A stretch of DNA of 64,000 nt from an uncultured SAR86 cluster bacterium (GTDB lineage: Bacteria > Pseudomonadota > Gammaproteobacteria > Magnimaribacterales > AG-339-G14), in NCBI GenBank assembly GCA_902596665.1, contig CACJUN010000001.1, positions 477,083 through 541,082 of the forward strand, written 5' to 3'. The notes beneath the pieces were generated by a model. The model was not told where the DNA came from, ran no database searches, and saw only the letters and a program-made list of their open reading frames with translations. Below, one piece after another: positions 44,673 to 54,138 of the stretch. Numbering within the stretch: the stretch's first letter is position 1; the number at the start of each line of letters is the position of its first letter. The translations under genes and the position numbers were made by a program.

Positions 44673-45296
44673 TCATGCTTTTTTGAATAAGTAATAAAAA
44701 GGATTTCTTAACTTATTCTTACAACTATTAAATTGCGATTTATATCTATTAGCATTATTTTGAACAGTCGTTGCAACATCAGTTAGCCAAGGTTTGTTCC
44801 GATAGCTACCTTTTTTGTAGCCCCCTTGTCCCTCATGATAAGCAAGATATAAAAGCCTTGCATTATCTCTTGGGATTCCAATTTTTTTGTGGCTTAAATT
44901 GTTGTACCAAGCGATGAAATCAATAGAATCATCAAAATTTCTTCTGTAAGCAAAAGTTTTTTTAGCTTCTTTTTTATATCTTTCCCATGTTCCATCAAGA
45001 GCCTGAGCATATCCATAAGCAGAACTTTTTCTTTTCCAAGGAATAAAACCCAACAATTTTGTTCTTTCGGGTTTTGCTCCCTGAATATATGAAGATTCTT
45101 GCAATATAAATGCCATATTAACTTCTAGAGGGATTTTCCATCTCTTAGAAGATTTAATTGCAGCTTTATACCAAGAGCGTTTTTCTATGAATATTGAACA
45201 TATATCGTTGGGTTTTTTTGGAGGAGAAACAGCACAAGAACTTAAAATGAGAATTATGATAAAGCCAGATAATAAACTTGGTGTTTTAAAAATCAT
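44673..45296 (-). CDS. Lytic transglycosylase-like (SLT-domain) lipoprotein
   Basis: 207 aa. Lipobox ILSSC near residue 20, then an SLT-like domain: AFILQESSYIQGAKPERTKLLGF with the catalytic-type Glu in QESSY, SAYGYAQALDGTWERYKKE and FIAWYNNLSHKKIGIPRDNARLLYLAYHEGQGGY. It should cleave peptidoglycan glycan strands from the periplasmic face of the outer membrane. Its first codons overlap the ligA 3' end by 11 nt. Confidence 0.87.
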   Translation of the reverse strand: MIFKTPSLLSGFIIILILSSCAVSPPKKPNDICSIFIEKRSWYKAAIKSSKRWKIPLEVNMAFILQESSYIQGAKPERTKLLGFIPWKRKSSAYGYAQALDGTWERYKKEAKKTFAYRRNFDDSIDFIAWYNNLSHKKIGIPRDNARLLYLAYHEGQGGYKKGSYRNKPWLTDVATTVQNNANRYKSQFNSCKNKLRNPFYYLFKKA

Positions 45297-47286
45297 CTTC
45301 AGTAAGAATATCTATTTTAAGTTTTTGAGCCTTTTCTAATTTGCTACCAGGATCTTCTCCGAGGACCAAATAGTTTGTTTTAGATGAAATAGACCCAGAT
45401 ACCTTACCTCCCTTTGACTCTATAATGCCTTTTAATTCATTTCGAGAAAATTTGGAAAATTTGCCGGTAATTACAAAGCTCATATCTTGGAATTCATTGG
45501 AGGATGAAATCTGCTCCTCATGAGAAATATTAACTCCCAAATCCTGCATAGTTTTAATTTTATTTATAACTTTCTTATCAGAGAAAAAAGTGCTGATATT
45601 TTCTGCAACAACCTCTCCAATATCATTTATCTCAATGAGTCTGTCAGGAGATGGAAAAAAAAGATTCTCAATTGATTTATATTCTTTAGCTAAATTCTTT
45701 GATGTCACCTCACCAACTTCTTTTATTCCAAGCGCATATATGAATCTACTCAAAGAGATATTCATACTACGTTTTATAGAAGAAATTAATTTATTAGCAG
45801 ATTTTTCCGCAAAGCCCGGCAGGGGCTCTAAATTATTTGTTGTAAGCCTAAAGATATCTTCATTTTCTTTTAAAAGACCTTTTTCAATGAACAACTCTAT
45901 ATTTTTTGTTCCAAGACCATCTATATTAAAGGCAGCCTTTGAAACAAAATGATCCATAGATTCTTGGAATTGATGTCTGGAAAAACAATTTAAATCAATT
46001 GCATCATCCATGCTGAAAATAATTTTATCTTCGAAATAACTCACCTCTCGCTTGCAGCTGTGGCAAAATTCTGGCGCTGATACTTTTACTTTATTTGTTG
46101 ATTTTTTTTCAATGACTTTTGTAATTTTAGGAATTACATCTCCAGCCCTTTTTAGGCTGACTATATCCCCTTCCTGAACTCCTAATCTCTCAATCTCGTC
46201 AATATTATGCAAGGTGGCATTAGAAACTGTTACTCCTCCAACTTGAACTGGATCTAATTTAGCAACAGGAGTTAATTTTCCTGTCCTTCCCATGTTAAAA
46301 ATTATTTTTTTGACCTTGGTAGTAACTTCTAAAGCTTTAAACTTTCTTGCTATAGCCCATTTTGGTGACCTTGCATTTAGGCCTACTTCCTCCTGAATTT
46401 TTAAGTTATCAATTTTGATGACCATGCCATCGATTTCATAATCCAAACTATCTCTTAGCAGGGAAATTTCATTGAAATATGATTCGCAATCATTTACTGA
46501 AGAGAATTCTTTGACAAGATCATTGGTAGGCAAGCCCCATTTTTTAAATTGTTGAATCATAGATGAATGAGACTCAAAGTAAGATTCATCTGATACAAAA
46601 CCTATGCCATGAGCAATCATTTTTAAAGGTCTTCTAGCAACGATTTTTGAATCTAATTGTCTTAAGCTCCCTGCTGCAGCGTTTCTTGGGTTTGCGAATT
46701 TTTTTTCTGCCAGTTGTTTATTTAGCTCATTAAAAGAAGAAAGTTCCATGTAGATTTCTCCTCTAACATCAAAGTCTTTTGGATCTTTAGTAGAAAAACT
46801 TTCAAGTTTAAGCGGAATTCCTTGGATAGTTTTTACGTTTTGAGTTACGTCTTCTCCAATGCTTCCGTCTCCTCTTGTCCCAGCAGAGTGAAAAAGGCCA
46901 TCCTTGTATCTTATTGAGATGGCAACGCCATCCATTTTTGGCTCACAAGAAAATTTAAGGTTATTGAATTTTTCTTTTGGGTTTATTCTTTTATTGAAAT
47001 CAGTAAGATCATTAATAGAAAAAGCATTATCCAAAGATAGCATTTTCTTTCTGTGAGAATATTTCTGGAATTCATCTAATGGAGAAAAACCAATTCTTTG
47101 GGTAGGTGAGTTCTCAGTATTCAGAAAATCATTATTATTTTCAAAGTCAATTAATTCTTTGAATAAAGAATCGTATTTTTCATCACTAACCTCTGAGACG
47201 TCATGTCGATGGTATGACTCGTTAAGTTCAAAAATCCGATTTTTTAAATCTGTATATTTTTTTTGAATTTCCTTTTTGGAAACCAT
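45286..47286 (-). CDS. ligA: NAD-dependent DNA ligase
   Basis: 666 aa. Adenylation domain with the nucleophile CEPKMDGVAIS (KxDG), GDGSIGEDVTQN, REIY-type GEIYM, GRTGKLTPVAKL OB-fold, helix-hairpin-helix repeats (DGLGTKNIE, LPGFAEKSANKL) and a C-terminal BRCT (FVITGKFSKFSRNELKGIIESKGGKVSGS). The zinc finger has only three of four cysteines (CHSC ... NCFSRHQ), a His nearby possibly replacing the last. The BRCT ends a few residues early, where the transglycosylase gene begins. It shares one base with the zipA stop codon. Confidence 0.97.
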   Translation of the reverse strand: MVSKKEIQKKYTDLKNRIFELNESYHRHDVSEVSDEKYDSLFKELIDFENNNDFLNTENSPTQRIGFSPLDEFQKYSHRKKMLSLDNAFSINDLTDFNKRINPKEKFNNLKFSCEPKMDGVAISIRYKDGLFHSAGTRGDGSIGEDVTQNVKTIQGIPLKLESFSTKDPKDFDVRGEIYMELSSFNELNKQLAEKKFANPRNAAAGSLRQLDSKIVARRPLKMIAHGIGFVSDESYFESHSSMIQQFKKWGLPTNDLVKEFSSVNDCESYFNEISLLRDSLDYEIDGMVIKIDNLKIQEEVGLNARSPKWAIARKFKALEVTTKVKKIIFNMGRTGKLTPVAKLDPVQVGGVTVSNATLHNIDEIERLGVQEGDIVSLKRAGDVIPKITKVIEKKSTNKVKVSAPEFCHSCKREVSYFEDKIIFSMDDAIDLNCFSRHQFQESMDHFVSKAAFNIDGLGTKNIELFIEKGLLKENEDIFRLTTNNLEPLPGFAEKSANKLISSIKRSMNISLSRFIYALGIKEVGEVTSKNLAKEYKSIENLFFPSPDRLIEINDIGEVVAENISTFFSDKKVINKIKTMQDLGVNISHEEQISSSNEFQDMSFVITGKFSKFSRNELKGIIESKGGKVSGSISSKTNYLVLGEDPGSKLEKAQKLKIDILTEDDF

Positions 47287-47918
47287 CAGGATAGTTTAAT
47301 TTTTTTTAAATCTTTTTCCTCGGCCTGTTGCAAATAATGGTCATACATTTGCTTAGTCAACTTATTTCTATCTGAATCAAGCACATTTGCAGACAAGTAG
47401 GCTGCTAACTTATAGGACATCTCCGCCATATTCTGAAAAGCTTCAACACAATTATTTTGTTCATTTGCAATGAGGATCATAGTAATAATCGACGTAGAAT
47501 CTATTCCTTCCTCGGGAAGAAATTTTCCTGGTTTCAATCCATTAACCAATGAAAAATTATTTGAATTATCTAAATATATCTTAAGCCAGCCACCTTCATC
47601 TGCAAGATTGATATCGTTGCTATCAAAATAATTAAGAAGATCCTTATATTGAATTGAATTACTTTGATCGGATTCTATATGCAAATATATCAAGTCATCT
47701 GAAGAGAGCTCAGGTTCAGGTGGAATGTCATCGTCTATGTAGTCTTCTTCTGAAAAGTTTTCGAGTTCAACTTTTACTTCCTCATCATTTGAAATAGAAC
47801 TCTGTTTTGTCTTCCTAGTTGAATTCTTTCTATAGTTTATTATTTTTCTAAAAGTTAAGATTATTGTTACTGCAAGAAAAAAAGAAATTAGTAGGACTAA
47901 TATTTCTCTTAAGTTCAT
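47286..47918 (-). CDS. zipA: Cell division protein ZipA-like
   Basis: 210 aa. One N-terminal membrane helix (ILVLLISFFLAVTIILTF) with a basic juxtamembrane stretch, an acidic linker (ENFSEEDYIDDDIPPEPE), and a C-terminal domain with DLIYLHIESD and ADEGGWLKIYLDN resembling the FtsZ-binding domain of ZipA. The identification leans on topology and the smc-zipA-ligA order, since the domain is divergent and the linker much shorter than in E. coli. ZipA anchors FtsZ at the septum. It overlaps smc by ATGA. Confidence 0.8.
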   Translation of the reverse strand: MNLREILVLLISFFLAVTIILTFRKIINYRKNSTRKTKQSSISNDEEVKVELENFSEEDYIDDDIPPEPELSSDDLIYLHIESDQSNSIQYKDLLNYFDSNDINLADEGGWLKIYLDNSNNFSLVNGLKPGKFLPEEGIDSTSIITMILIANEQNNCVEAFQNMAEMSYKLAAYLSANVLDSDRNKLTKQMYDHYLQQAEEKDLKKIKLS

Positions 47919-50347
47919 TCGTTGACAGCTAAGCTTAAAGCTTCCTCTACATCTACAGAAACAAGTCTAGAGACCCCCGCTTCTTCCATGGTTATACCCA
48001 TAAGGTGTTTGCTTTTCTCCATTGAGATTTTGTTATGGGTAATGTAGATAAATTGAATCTTTTTGGACATTTCTTCAACCATGGATATATAACGGAAGGT
48101 ATTTAGGTCATCAAGAGGAGCATCAATTTCATCTAATATACAAAACGGCGAGGGATTGAGGGAGAAGAAAGAAAAAACCATAGCAATTGCACTCATAGCT
48201 TTCTCTCCTCCGGAAAGCTGTGAAACCGATACATTTTTTTTACCAGGAGGCATTGCTTTTAAAACCACTCCAGACTCCAAGACATCTTCTCCTGTTAGCT
48301 CCAGTTTTGCGTGCCCTCCACCAAAGAGTTTAGGAAATAACTTAGCAATCTCTGAATTGACACTATCTAAAGTATCTTGGAATTTTGTTCTAGATTCTTG
48401 ATCAATTTTTTTGATGGCGCTTTGAAGAGTTTCAATTGCTTTATTCAATTCATTTAGTTGGCTTTCTATTTCTGAATTACGTTCTTCTTCGATCTTGAAT
48501 TCTTCCTTCGCAGCCAGATTTATTGGTCCAATTGATTCAATTTGACTATTAAATTTTTCAATCTCATTTTCAATGAAAGCTATGTCAAATTCAGGTTCTA
48601 GCTTATCGAGAACTATTTGCAATTCTCCATATTCAGATTGGATCTGTTTTTGTAATATTTCTGCTTCGGTTATAAATTTTTGTTTTTCAACAACAGAAGA
48701 ATTTGAAATTGATTTTAGTTCTTCGATCTTAATTTCCTCTATATTCAGATTTTTTTCTAGAGTTCTTATTTCTTCGTTTGTTCTTTCAAAATTGTTTCTT
48801 AAGGCAGTTAATTCGTTTTGGTTTCCAGATCTTTTGTCTAAGAGAGGTTTAATTTCTTCTTTTATTTCATTTATAGGAATCATGAGTGACTCTCTAGATT
48901 GAGAGAGTTCTTTTATCTTACTTTGGAATGTTTCTATCTCTTTTTGTTTGGATTGAATAGCTCCTTCTAATTTACTTATTTCTAGATTTTTATTAGCAAC
49001 TTCTTGAATAGCTCTTGTATATTTTTCTCTTTTTTCATTTAAAGCCCCTTTCTCTGCATCGCTAATATTTTTAAATTCAGCCTTATATCTTGAAAGACCG
49101 CTTTGAATGTTTGTTGAATCATTCAGAACCTCTCTTAGTTCATCTTCAAAATTGATGCCTTCAGATGATAGATTTTTAATTTTTACAATCAGGCTTCCGA
49201 TATCGTTTAATAATTTATCCAAAAATTCTTCAGGTGAACTTGAAATCTGGAGTTTTTCAAAATCGTTTTTAGCCTGTTCCAGACTATTTGCTTCTCCTTC
49301 TAAAGAGGTCCTGATTTGATCGATTGCGTTTTTTTCTCCATTAATATCAGAATTTAAAGCAATAATTTTTTTATCGATGGATTCTATTTCATTATTGGTT
49401 GAAACAACTTTCTCTTCCAAAGAAATTAACTCTTGCTCAGATTTTGATATCTCGGCACCACTGCTATAAAAGGATTCCTGCATTTTTTCAATTTGTAGAA
49501 GCAGGTTAGATTGATTATTTCTAGTTTCTTCTATTTGAGTATTTATTTTTTCTTTTTCAGAAATCTTCTTTTGTATCTCAATTTCCTGTCTTTTCTGATT
49601 AAGTTCCATTTCTTTTACTTTTTCTGAGGAAGCAAGCCAATTTGATGCAAGTCTCAGAGATCTGAATTTTTTTAAATTTTGTTTAGCTAAATCATACTTT
49701 TCTGCTGATTTAATTTGTTGTTTGAGCTTTAAGAGATTCCTATCAATTTCTTTTTTTAAATCGTTAACACGATCTAAATTTTCTTTTGTTTTTTTGATTC
49801 TACTTTCAGTTTCTTTTCTTCTTTCTTTGTAGACTGATATGCCAGCAACTTCTTCAATATGTGAGCGTAATTCTTCAGGTTTTGAGCTAATTAGTTTTGT
49901 TGCCATTTCTTGCTCAATAACCGCATAGCTTCTGGGGCCAAGCCCAGTGCCTAAGAAAATGTCTGTGATATCTTTTCTTCTGCAAGAAGAGCCATTCAAG
50001 TAATAAGAAGATAAGCCTTCATGATCTACCTGTCTTTTAACAGAAATTTCAGAATAGCTAGAATATTCTCCCCCGAGTCTTCCTGAAGAATTATCAAAGA
50101 CCAATTCAACGGATGCTCTCGAAGATGCAGGCCTGGCAACGGACCCGTTAAAAATAACATCTGACATGCTATCTCCTCTGAGATTTTTCGCAGAGCCTTC
50201 CCCAAGTACCCATCTAACCGCATCGATAATGTTTGATTTACCACACCCATTTGGGCCAACAACTGCTGACATATCTGAAGGGAAAGGTATTCTCGTGGGA
50301 TCCACGAAAGACTTGAAGCCAGAAAGGCTAATGTGTTTGAGCCTCAT
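47915..50347 (-). CDS. smc: Chromosome segregation SMC protein, short and without recognisable hinge
   Basis: 810 aa versus ~1160-1190 for bacterial SMCs. The N-terminal head is complete: GFKSFVDPTRI, Walker A GPNGCGKSNIIDAVRWVLGE (residues 31-50), SYAVIEQEMA. The C-terminal head has GPINLAAKEEF, LFGGGHAKLEL, the signature QLSGGEKAMSA (710-720) and Walker B FCILDEIDAPLDD. Coiled-coil arms span about 170-365 and 425-650. The middle (~366-425, LDKLLNDIGSLIVKIKNL) lacks the glycine-rich SMC hinge and has no CxxC zinc hook. ATPase function looks intact; dimerisation must differ. smc-zipA-ligA context supports orthology. ScpA/B are not in the window. Confidence 0.9.
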   Translation of the reverse strand: MRLKHISLSGFKSFVDPTRIPFPSDMSAVVGPNGCGKSNIIDAVRWVLGEGSAKNLRGDSMSDVIFNGSVARPASSRASVELVFDNSSGRLGGEYSSYSEISVKRQVDHEGLSSYYLNGSSCRRKDITDIFLGTGLGPRSYAVIEQEMATKLISSKPEELRSHIEEVAGISVYKERRKETESRIKKTKENLDRVNDLKKEIDRNLLKLKQQIKSAEKYDLAKQNLKKFRSLRLASNWLASSEKVKEMELNQKRQEIEIQKKISEKEKINTQIEETRNNQSNLLLQIEKMQESFYSSGAEISKSEQELISLEEKVVSTNNEIESIDKKIIALNSDINGEKNAIDQIRTSLEGEANSLEQAKNDFEKLQISSSPEEFLDKLLNDIGSLIVKIKNLSSEGINFEDELREVLNDSTNIQSGLSRYKAEFKNISDAEKGALNEKREKYTRAIQEVANKNLEISKLEGAIQSKQKEIETFQSKIKELSQSRESLMIPINEIKEEIKPLLDKRSGNQNELTALRNNFERTNEEIRTLEKNLNIEEIKIEELKSISNSSVVEKQKFITEAEILQKQIQSEYGELQIVLDKLEPEFDIAFIENEIEKFNSQIESIGPINLAAKEEFKIEEERNSEIESQLNELNKAIETLQSAIKKIDQESRTKFQDTLDSVNSEIAKLFPKLFGGGHAKLELTGEDVLESGVVLKAMPPGKKNVSVSQLSGGEKAMSAIAMVFSFFSLNPSPFCILDEIDAPLDDLNTFRYISMVEEMSKKIQFIYITHNKISMEKSKHLMGITMEEAGVSRLVSVDVEEALSLAVNE

Positions 50348-50406
50348 CTATTTAAAGAAAAGTTGATATATTTTATCTAATTTATTGCCTGAATTGTATG
50401 TTTTAT

Positions 50407-50988
50407 TTAGTCTTCGAGGGATTTCAATTGTTTTAAGGCTGAGCTCATTCCCGCCATAATTACTCTTTTTTGATCAGCATCTTCAGAGTACTCAAAGGCA
50501 ATTGACCATGATTTAAGTGCATCATCATAATTTTTATCCAAGGTCTGTTTAAGGCCTTTTAGAATTAAAGCTCTTACATTTGCAGGATCTTTATTCAAGG
50601 ATTGTTGAACTAAACTTTCAATATCATCATTAAAAATTTGATTATTTGATAAATATTTAGTTTCTGCTGTTAAAGCTATTACTTCAGCATCAGTATCATT
50701 AGGGAAGTTCAGAATGAAATGCTCAAGTGTCCTAGAGGCCAGTGCATACTCAGTTTTATCAAATAAATAGTTGGCTAAAAAGTAAACTTGGGCAGGATTG
50801 TTACTGGAGAGATTAATAATGCTATCTATTTTATTTTTTTTCTCCTCGAAAGAGGCATTATCAATAAAATTTAGTTGTAAATCTTTCTGGAAATTTAGTT
50901 TTTGAAAATTTTCCTGGCCAAAAAGAAAAAAATAAATTGCAGCAGATAATGCTAAAGAAAATCCGAAAACCTTATACTTTTTTATCAT
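50407..50988 (-). CDS. ccmI: CcmI-like TPR protein of cytochrome c maturation
   Basis: 193 aa from MIKKYKVFGFSL; the longer ORF-track start lies deeper inside ccmH. One N-terminal membrane helix (VFGFSLALSAAIYFFLFG) followed by TPR-like helices (PAQVYFLANYLFDKTEYALASRTLEHFI, NVRALILKGLKQTLDKNYDDALKSWSIAF). It matches the periplasmic TPR part of CcmI, which binds apocytochrome c and hands it to CcmF/CcmH; the second N-terminal helix of classical CcmI is absent. Last gene of the ccm operon, overlapping ccmH by 17 nt. Confidence 0.8.
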   Translation of the reverse strand: MIKKYKVFGFSLALSAAIYFFLFGQENFQKLNFQKDLQLNFIDNASFEEKKNKIDSIINLSSNNPAQVYFLANYLFDKTEYALASRTLEHFILNFPNDTDAEVIALTAETKYLSNNQIFNDDIESLVQQSLNKDPANVRALILKGLKQTLDKNYDDALKSWSIAFEYSEDADQKRVIMAGMSSALKQLKSLED

Positions 50989-51361
50989 TTTTTTTAAGAA
51001 AAATTCTTGCAGCAAATACAATTAATAAAAAGAAAATCAATGGAAAAAGCCAAAGAAAAATATTGTTTTCAAAAGAAGGTTTATAAGTTACTTCTTCACC
51101 AAAAATATCTCTTAAGTTAGCTAAAATTTCTTCGTCAGATTTTCCTAATAATATTTCCGTGTAGATTTTGTTTTTGATGTCAGCTGCTATAGGAGCATTT
51201 GATCCAGCAATACTAGATCCTTCACATAATGGACAACTAACCTCTTTTTGAAGGGAATAAAATCTTTTTTCATCCGAATCATTTATGAAAGAAAAAGTCA
51301 TAAATTCATCTTCACCATAGACTAACTGAGAGAGAAGCAGAATCAGTAAAAAAGCCTTCAT
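50972..51361 (-). CDS. ccmH: Cytochrome c maturation protein CcmH
   Basis: 129 aa. Signal peptide, then the redox motif SCPLCEG (the LRCxxC site of the family) with SSIAGSNAPIAADIKNKIYTEILLGKSDEEI, and a C-terminal membrane anchor (IFLWLFPLIFFLLIVFAARIFL). It reduces apocytochrome c cysteines before heme ligation. ATGA overlap with ccmG upstream. Confidence 0.94.
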   Translation of the reverse strand: MKAFLLILLLSQLVYGEDEFMTFSFINDSDEKRFYSLQKEVSCPLCEGSSIAGSNAPIAADIKNKIYTEILLGKSDEEILANLRDIFGEEVTYKPSFENNIFLWLFPLIFFLLIVFAARIFLKKNDKKV

Positions 51362-51864
51362 TTCTTGATCAAAGGAGCAAATTTATTTTTCCATACTTCT
51401 TTGTCTAGAACCCCCACGTGATGCATCACAATAGAATCTCCATTTTTAATTAAAAATGTCTCTGGAGCACCCGATACACCTAACATAAATCCTACCTCTC
51501 CTTGATCATCAAATATATTTTTTATGTATGGATCTCCAAATTGATCAAGCCATTTAAAAGCTTTTTCTTTATCATCTTTGTAATTTATTCCAATAATAGA
51601 TATTCCCTTTTTCTCTAACTCCATTAAGTATGAGTGCTCTAATCTGCATCCCACGCACCAAGTTGCCCAAACATTGAGCAGCGAAAGAGAATCGTTTTTA
51701 AGCTCTTCACTTGTAAAAGAATCTCCGTTAAGTAACTTTGATTTAAAAGGAGCTAAACTCTTTTGATTAAACCCTTGAACATCTGAATTAAGAAATAATT
51801 GAAAAAATAAAAGCCCAAAAAGTGATATTGCTAATAAGATCGTTAAAAGGGGATAAATTTTCAT
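51358..51864 (-). CDS. ccmG: Cytochrome c biogenesis thioredoxin CcmG/DsbE
   Basis: 168 aa. N-terminal membrane anchor, then a thioredoxin-fold domain with active site WATWCVGCRLEH, IIGINYKDDKEKAFKWLDQFGDPY (the family's insertion) and cis-Pro SGAPETFLI. It supplies reductant to CcmH/apocytochrome c, itself presumably reduced by the DsbD-like protein encoded at 24077 (inference). ATGA overlaps on both sides. Confidence 0.95.
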   Translation of the reverse strand: MKIYPLLTILLAISLFGLLFFQLFLNSDVQGFNQKSLAPFKSKLLNGDSFTSEELKNDSLSLLNVWATWCVGCRLEHSYLMELEKKGISIIGINYKDDKEKAFKWLDQFGDPYIKNIFDDQGEVGFMLGVSGAPETFLIKNGDSIVMHHVGVLDKEVWKNKFAPLIKK

Positions 51865-53720
51865 TTAAATTTAAATTTAGTTCTTACTAATAGTCCTGCT
51901 AGAAACATAATTATTGCTCCAAGCCAAATAAAACGTACCAGAGGTTTGATTTGAACCTTGGCAGCCCAAGCATTTTCACCAATTTTCTGCCCCAAGGAAA
52001 TATATACGTCCTTATAAACAGAAGGGTAAATTCCTGCTTCTGTAGTTTCCATTCTAGATGCCGGATAAAATCTCCTCTCTGGGTAAAGTTTCAGAATTCT
52101 ATCTTCCTCTTGGAAAGAAAATGTCACCCTATCACCGTAATAGTTATCTTCTTGTACTGATTGGGTATCTTCTAATGTGATTTTTGAAGAACCCAATAAA
52201 ACTGATTCATTTTTTTGCAAAACGAATTCCTTTTCCACAGAATTTAAAGAAGAGATAGTAATACCGAAAGTAAGAATTGCTAATCCCAGATGTCCTGCAA
52301 TCATAGAAAAGTTAATTTTACGTTTAGAGTGAAAGCTTTTGAAAGCTAAAAAACCCAACGATTGAATTAACATCAAAACGATTGCATTTCCGACAAATTC
52401 GTAAAAAGAAAAAGAGAAGAATAAATATGAGACTAAATAGCTCAGGACAATGCTTAAAATTATGATTATTCCAATTGAATTTAAATTATCTATTTTATTT
52501 CCTCCCCACTTAGTTAAAGGTCCGATTGCTTGAAAGAATAGTAAGATCAAAGCAAAAGGAACGGTAACCAAATTGAAATATGGAGCTCCAACAGTAATTT
52601 GGTCTCCACCTGAAAAAATCTCGTAGATAATTGGGTAAATGGTGCCAAGCAGAACTATTGCCGATAAAGTCACTAAAAAAGCATTATTTATAAAAAACAT
52701 AAACTCTTTGGAATAAATTCCCATGTCAGTTTTTAAACCTTTTCTATCACTTTTCAAAAAAAATAAAGAAAATCCAAGAATAACTATCACAAAACAAATT
52801 AATAACAGAAAAATACCTCTGTCAGGATCCAGTGCAAATGAGTGAACAGAAGTAATAATGCCCGACCTAACAAGAAACATCCCCAATAGGCTGCCTGCTA
52901 GCGAGAGGATTGTTAGAGCAAGAGTCCAATTGATAAAAATTTGTCTAGCGTTGGTTGCTATCGATGAATGAATTAAAGCAGTGCACAACAACCAAGGTAC
53001 TAGTGCAGAGTTTTCTACCGGATCCCAAAACCACCAACCTCCCCATCCAAGTTCATAATAGGCCCACCAACTGCCTAAGGAAATTCCCAGAGTGAGGAAA
53101 GACCACGAAACAACAGACCATGAGCGTATTGGTTCCAGTTGTTTAACCTTTTCCTGATTTAAAAGAAAATTCATAGCTATACCGAATGGAATAACTAATC
53201 CAGCGTATCCCATGTAGAGCATTGGAGGATGAATTGTAAAGGCAAAATCTTGAAGCAATGGGTTGAGATCCGAACCAGATATTGAAGAAATGGGCAGCAA
53301 CCTTTCGAATGGATTGGAAAGAAAAACCGTGAAAGCAAGCAACGCAAATAAAACAATGTTCATAAAAGCAGATGAATATTTTTGATCCTCATTAAAAAAA
53401 ACAAAGACTAGGATCCATCCAGCCAAAATAAGAAGAAATAGTAATAATGATCCTTCATGTCCGCCCCACAGTGCAGCAAATTTGTAATAAATTGGTAAAT
53501 TAGGATTCGAGTTAGTGGCTACATAAAGAACACTAAAATCATCAGTCAAAAAAGATATTTCAAGAGCTATAAAGCTCAGAAAGATGGCTAAAAAAGTAAC
53601 CAAGCTGGCTGATAAAAAAAATCTTTTGTCTTTTGGAGGATAGATAAAGGCAATACTGATTAATAAAAGGCTATTAATCATTGAGAAAATTAAAAGAAAA
53701 TTTCCAAGCTCAGGAATCAT
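51861..53720 (-). CDS. ccmF: Heme lyase CcmF
   Basis: 619 aa polytopic membrane protein with about a dozen or more helices. The tryptophan-rich heme-handling motif WGGWWFWDPVENSALVPWL is present, together with ALWGGHEGSLLLFLLILAGW and HPPMLYMGYAGLVIPF, which carry conserved His ligands. It ligates heme from holo-CcmE to apocytochrome c. It overlaps ccmE by 11 nt. Confidence 0.97.
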   Translation of the reverse strand: MIPELGNFLLIFSMINSLLLISIAFIYPPKDKRFFLSASLVTFLAIFLSFIALEISFLTDDFSVLYVATNSNPNLPIYYKFAALWGGHEGSLLLFLLILAGWILVFVFFNEDQKYSSAFMNIVLFALLAFTVFLSNPFERLLPISSISGSDLNPLLQDFAFTIHPPMLYMGYAGLVIPFGIAMNFLLNQEKVKQLEPIRSWSVVSWSFLTLGISLGSWWAYYELGWGGWWFWDPVENSALVPWLLCTALIHSSIATNARQIFINWTLALTILSLAGSLLGMFLVRSGIITSVHSFALDPDRGIFLLLICFVIVILGFSLFFLKSDRKGLKTDMGIYSKEFMFFINNAFLVTLSAIVLLGTIYPIIYEIFSGGDQITVGAPYFNLVTVPFALILLFFQAIGPLTKWGGNKIDNLNSIGIIIILSIVLSYLVSYLFFSFSFYEFVGNAIVLMLIQSLGFLAFKSFHSKRKINFSMIAGHLGLAILTFGITISSLNSVEKEFVLQKNESVLLGSSKITLEDTQSVQEDNYYGDRVTFSFQEEDRILKLYPERRFYPASRMETTEAGIYPSVYKDVYISLGQKIGENAWAAKVQIKPLVRFIWLGAIIMFLAGLLVRTKFKFK

Positions 53721-54138
53721 TTACAAGCGCCTTTTTTACTTCTTTTGGAATGTAATTTTCATCATGTTTAGCTAATATTTCTTTGGCATAAAAGATTCCA
53801 TCAGAATAATCATAGAAGCCTCGAGCAATAACACCTGAGTTTTCTTTGAATAAATTAGGAAGAATGCCCTCATAATAGACTTCTATAGAATTTTCTAAAT
53901 CTGTTACAAGAAAATTCGTCTTTAGACTGTCTTTACTAATCTTTATTGAGTCTTCTTGGACAAGGCCCCCTATTCTGAGACTATCTTTATTAATAATTTT
54001 TGAACTTGTTAGATCTGATGGCGTGTAATAGAAATCGACATTTTCATTCATTGCTAAAACTATGAAAATAAAGGCCACAGATAAACTAGCAACTAAAGAG
54101 GACACGAAAATAACTCTATTCCTTCTTTTTGTTCTCAT
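53710..54138 (-). CDS. ccmE: Periplasmic heme chaperone CcmE
   Basis: 142 aa. N-terminal membrane anchor (VIFVSSLVASLSVAFIFIVLAM), OB-fold core (IRIGG-like LRIGGLVQEDSI, NSIEVYYEGILPNLFKENSGVIARG), and the heme-binding His in EILAKHDENYIPKE. Heme is bound covalently here before transfer to CcmF. Its ATG overlaps the ccmD stop (ATGA). Confidence 0.96.
   Translation of the reverse strand: MRTKRRNRVIFVSSLVASLSVAFIFIVLAMNENVDFYYTPSDLTSSKIINKDSLRIGGLVQEDSIKISKDSLKTNFLVTDLENSIEVYYEGILPNLFKENSGVIARGFYDYSDGIFYAKEILAKHDENYIPKEVKKALVNDS

Noticed and set aside
47915-50347. SMC-like ORF read as a Rad50/SbcC or MukB homologue
   Set aside because: There is no CxxC hook, the head sequences match SMC, and smc-zipA-ligA is the standard smc locus.
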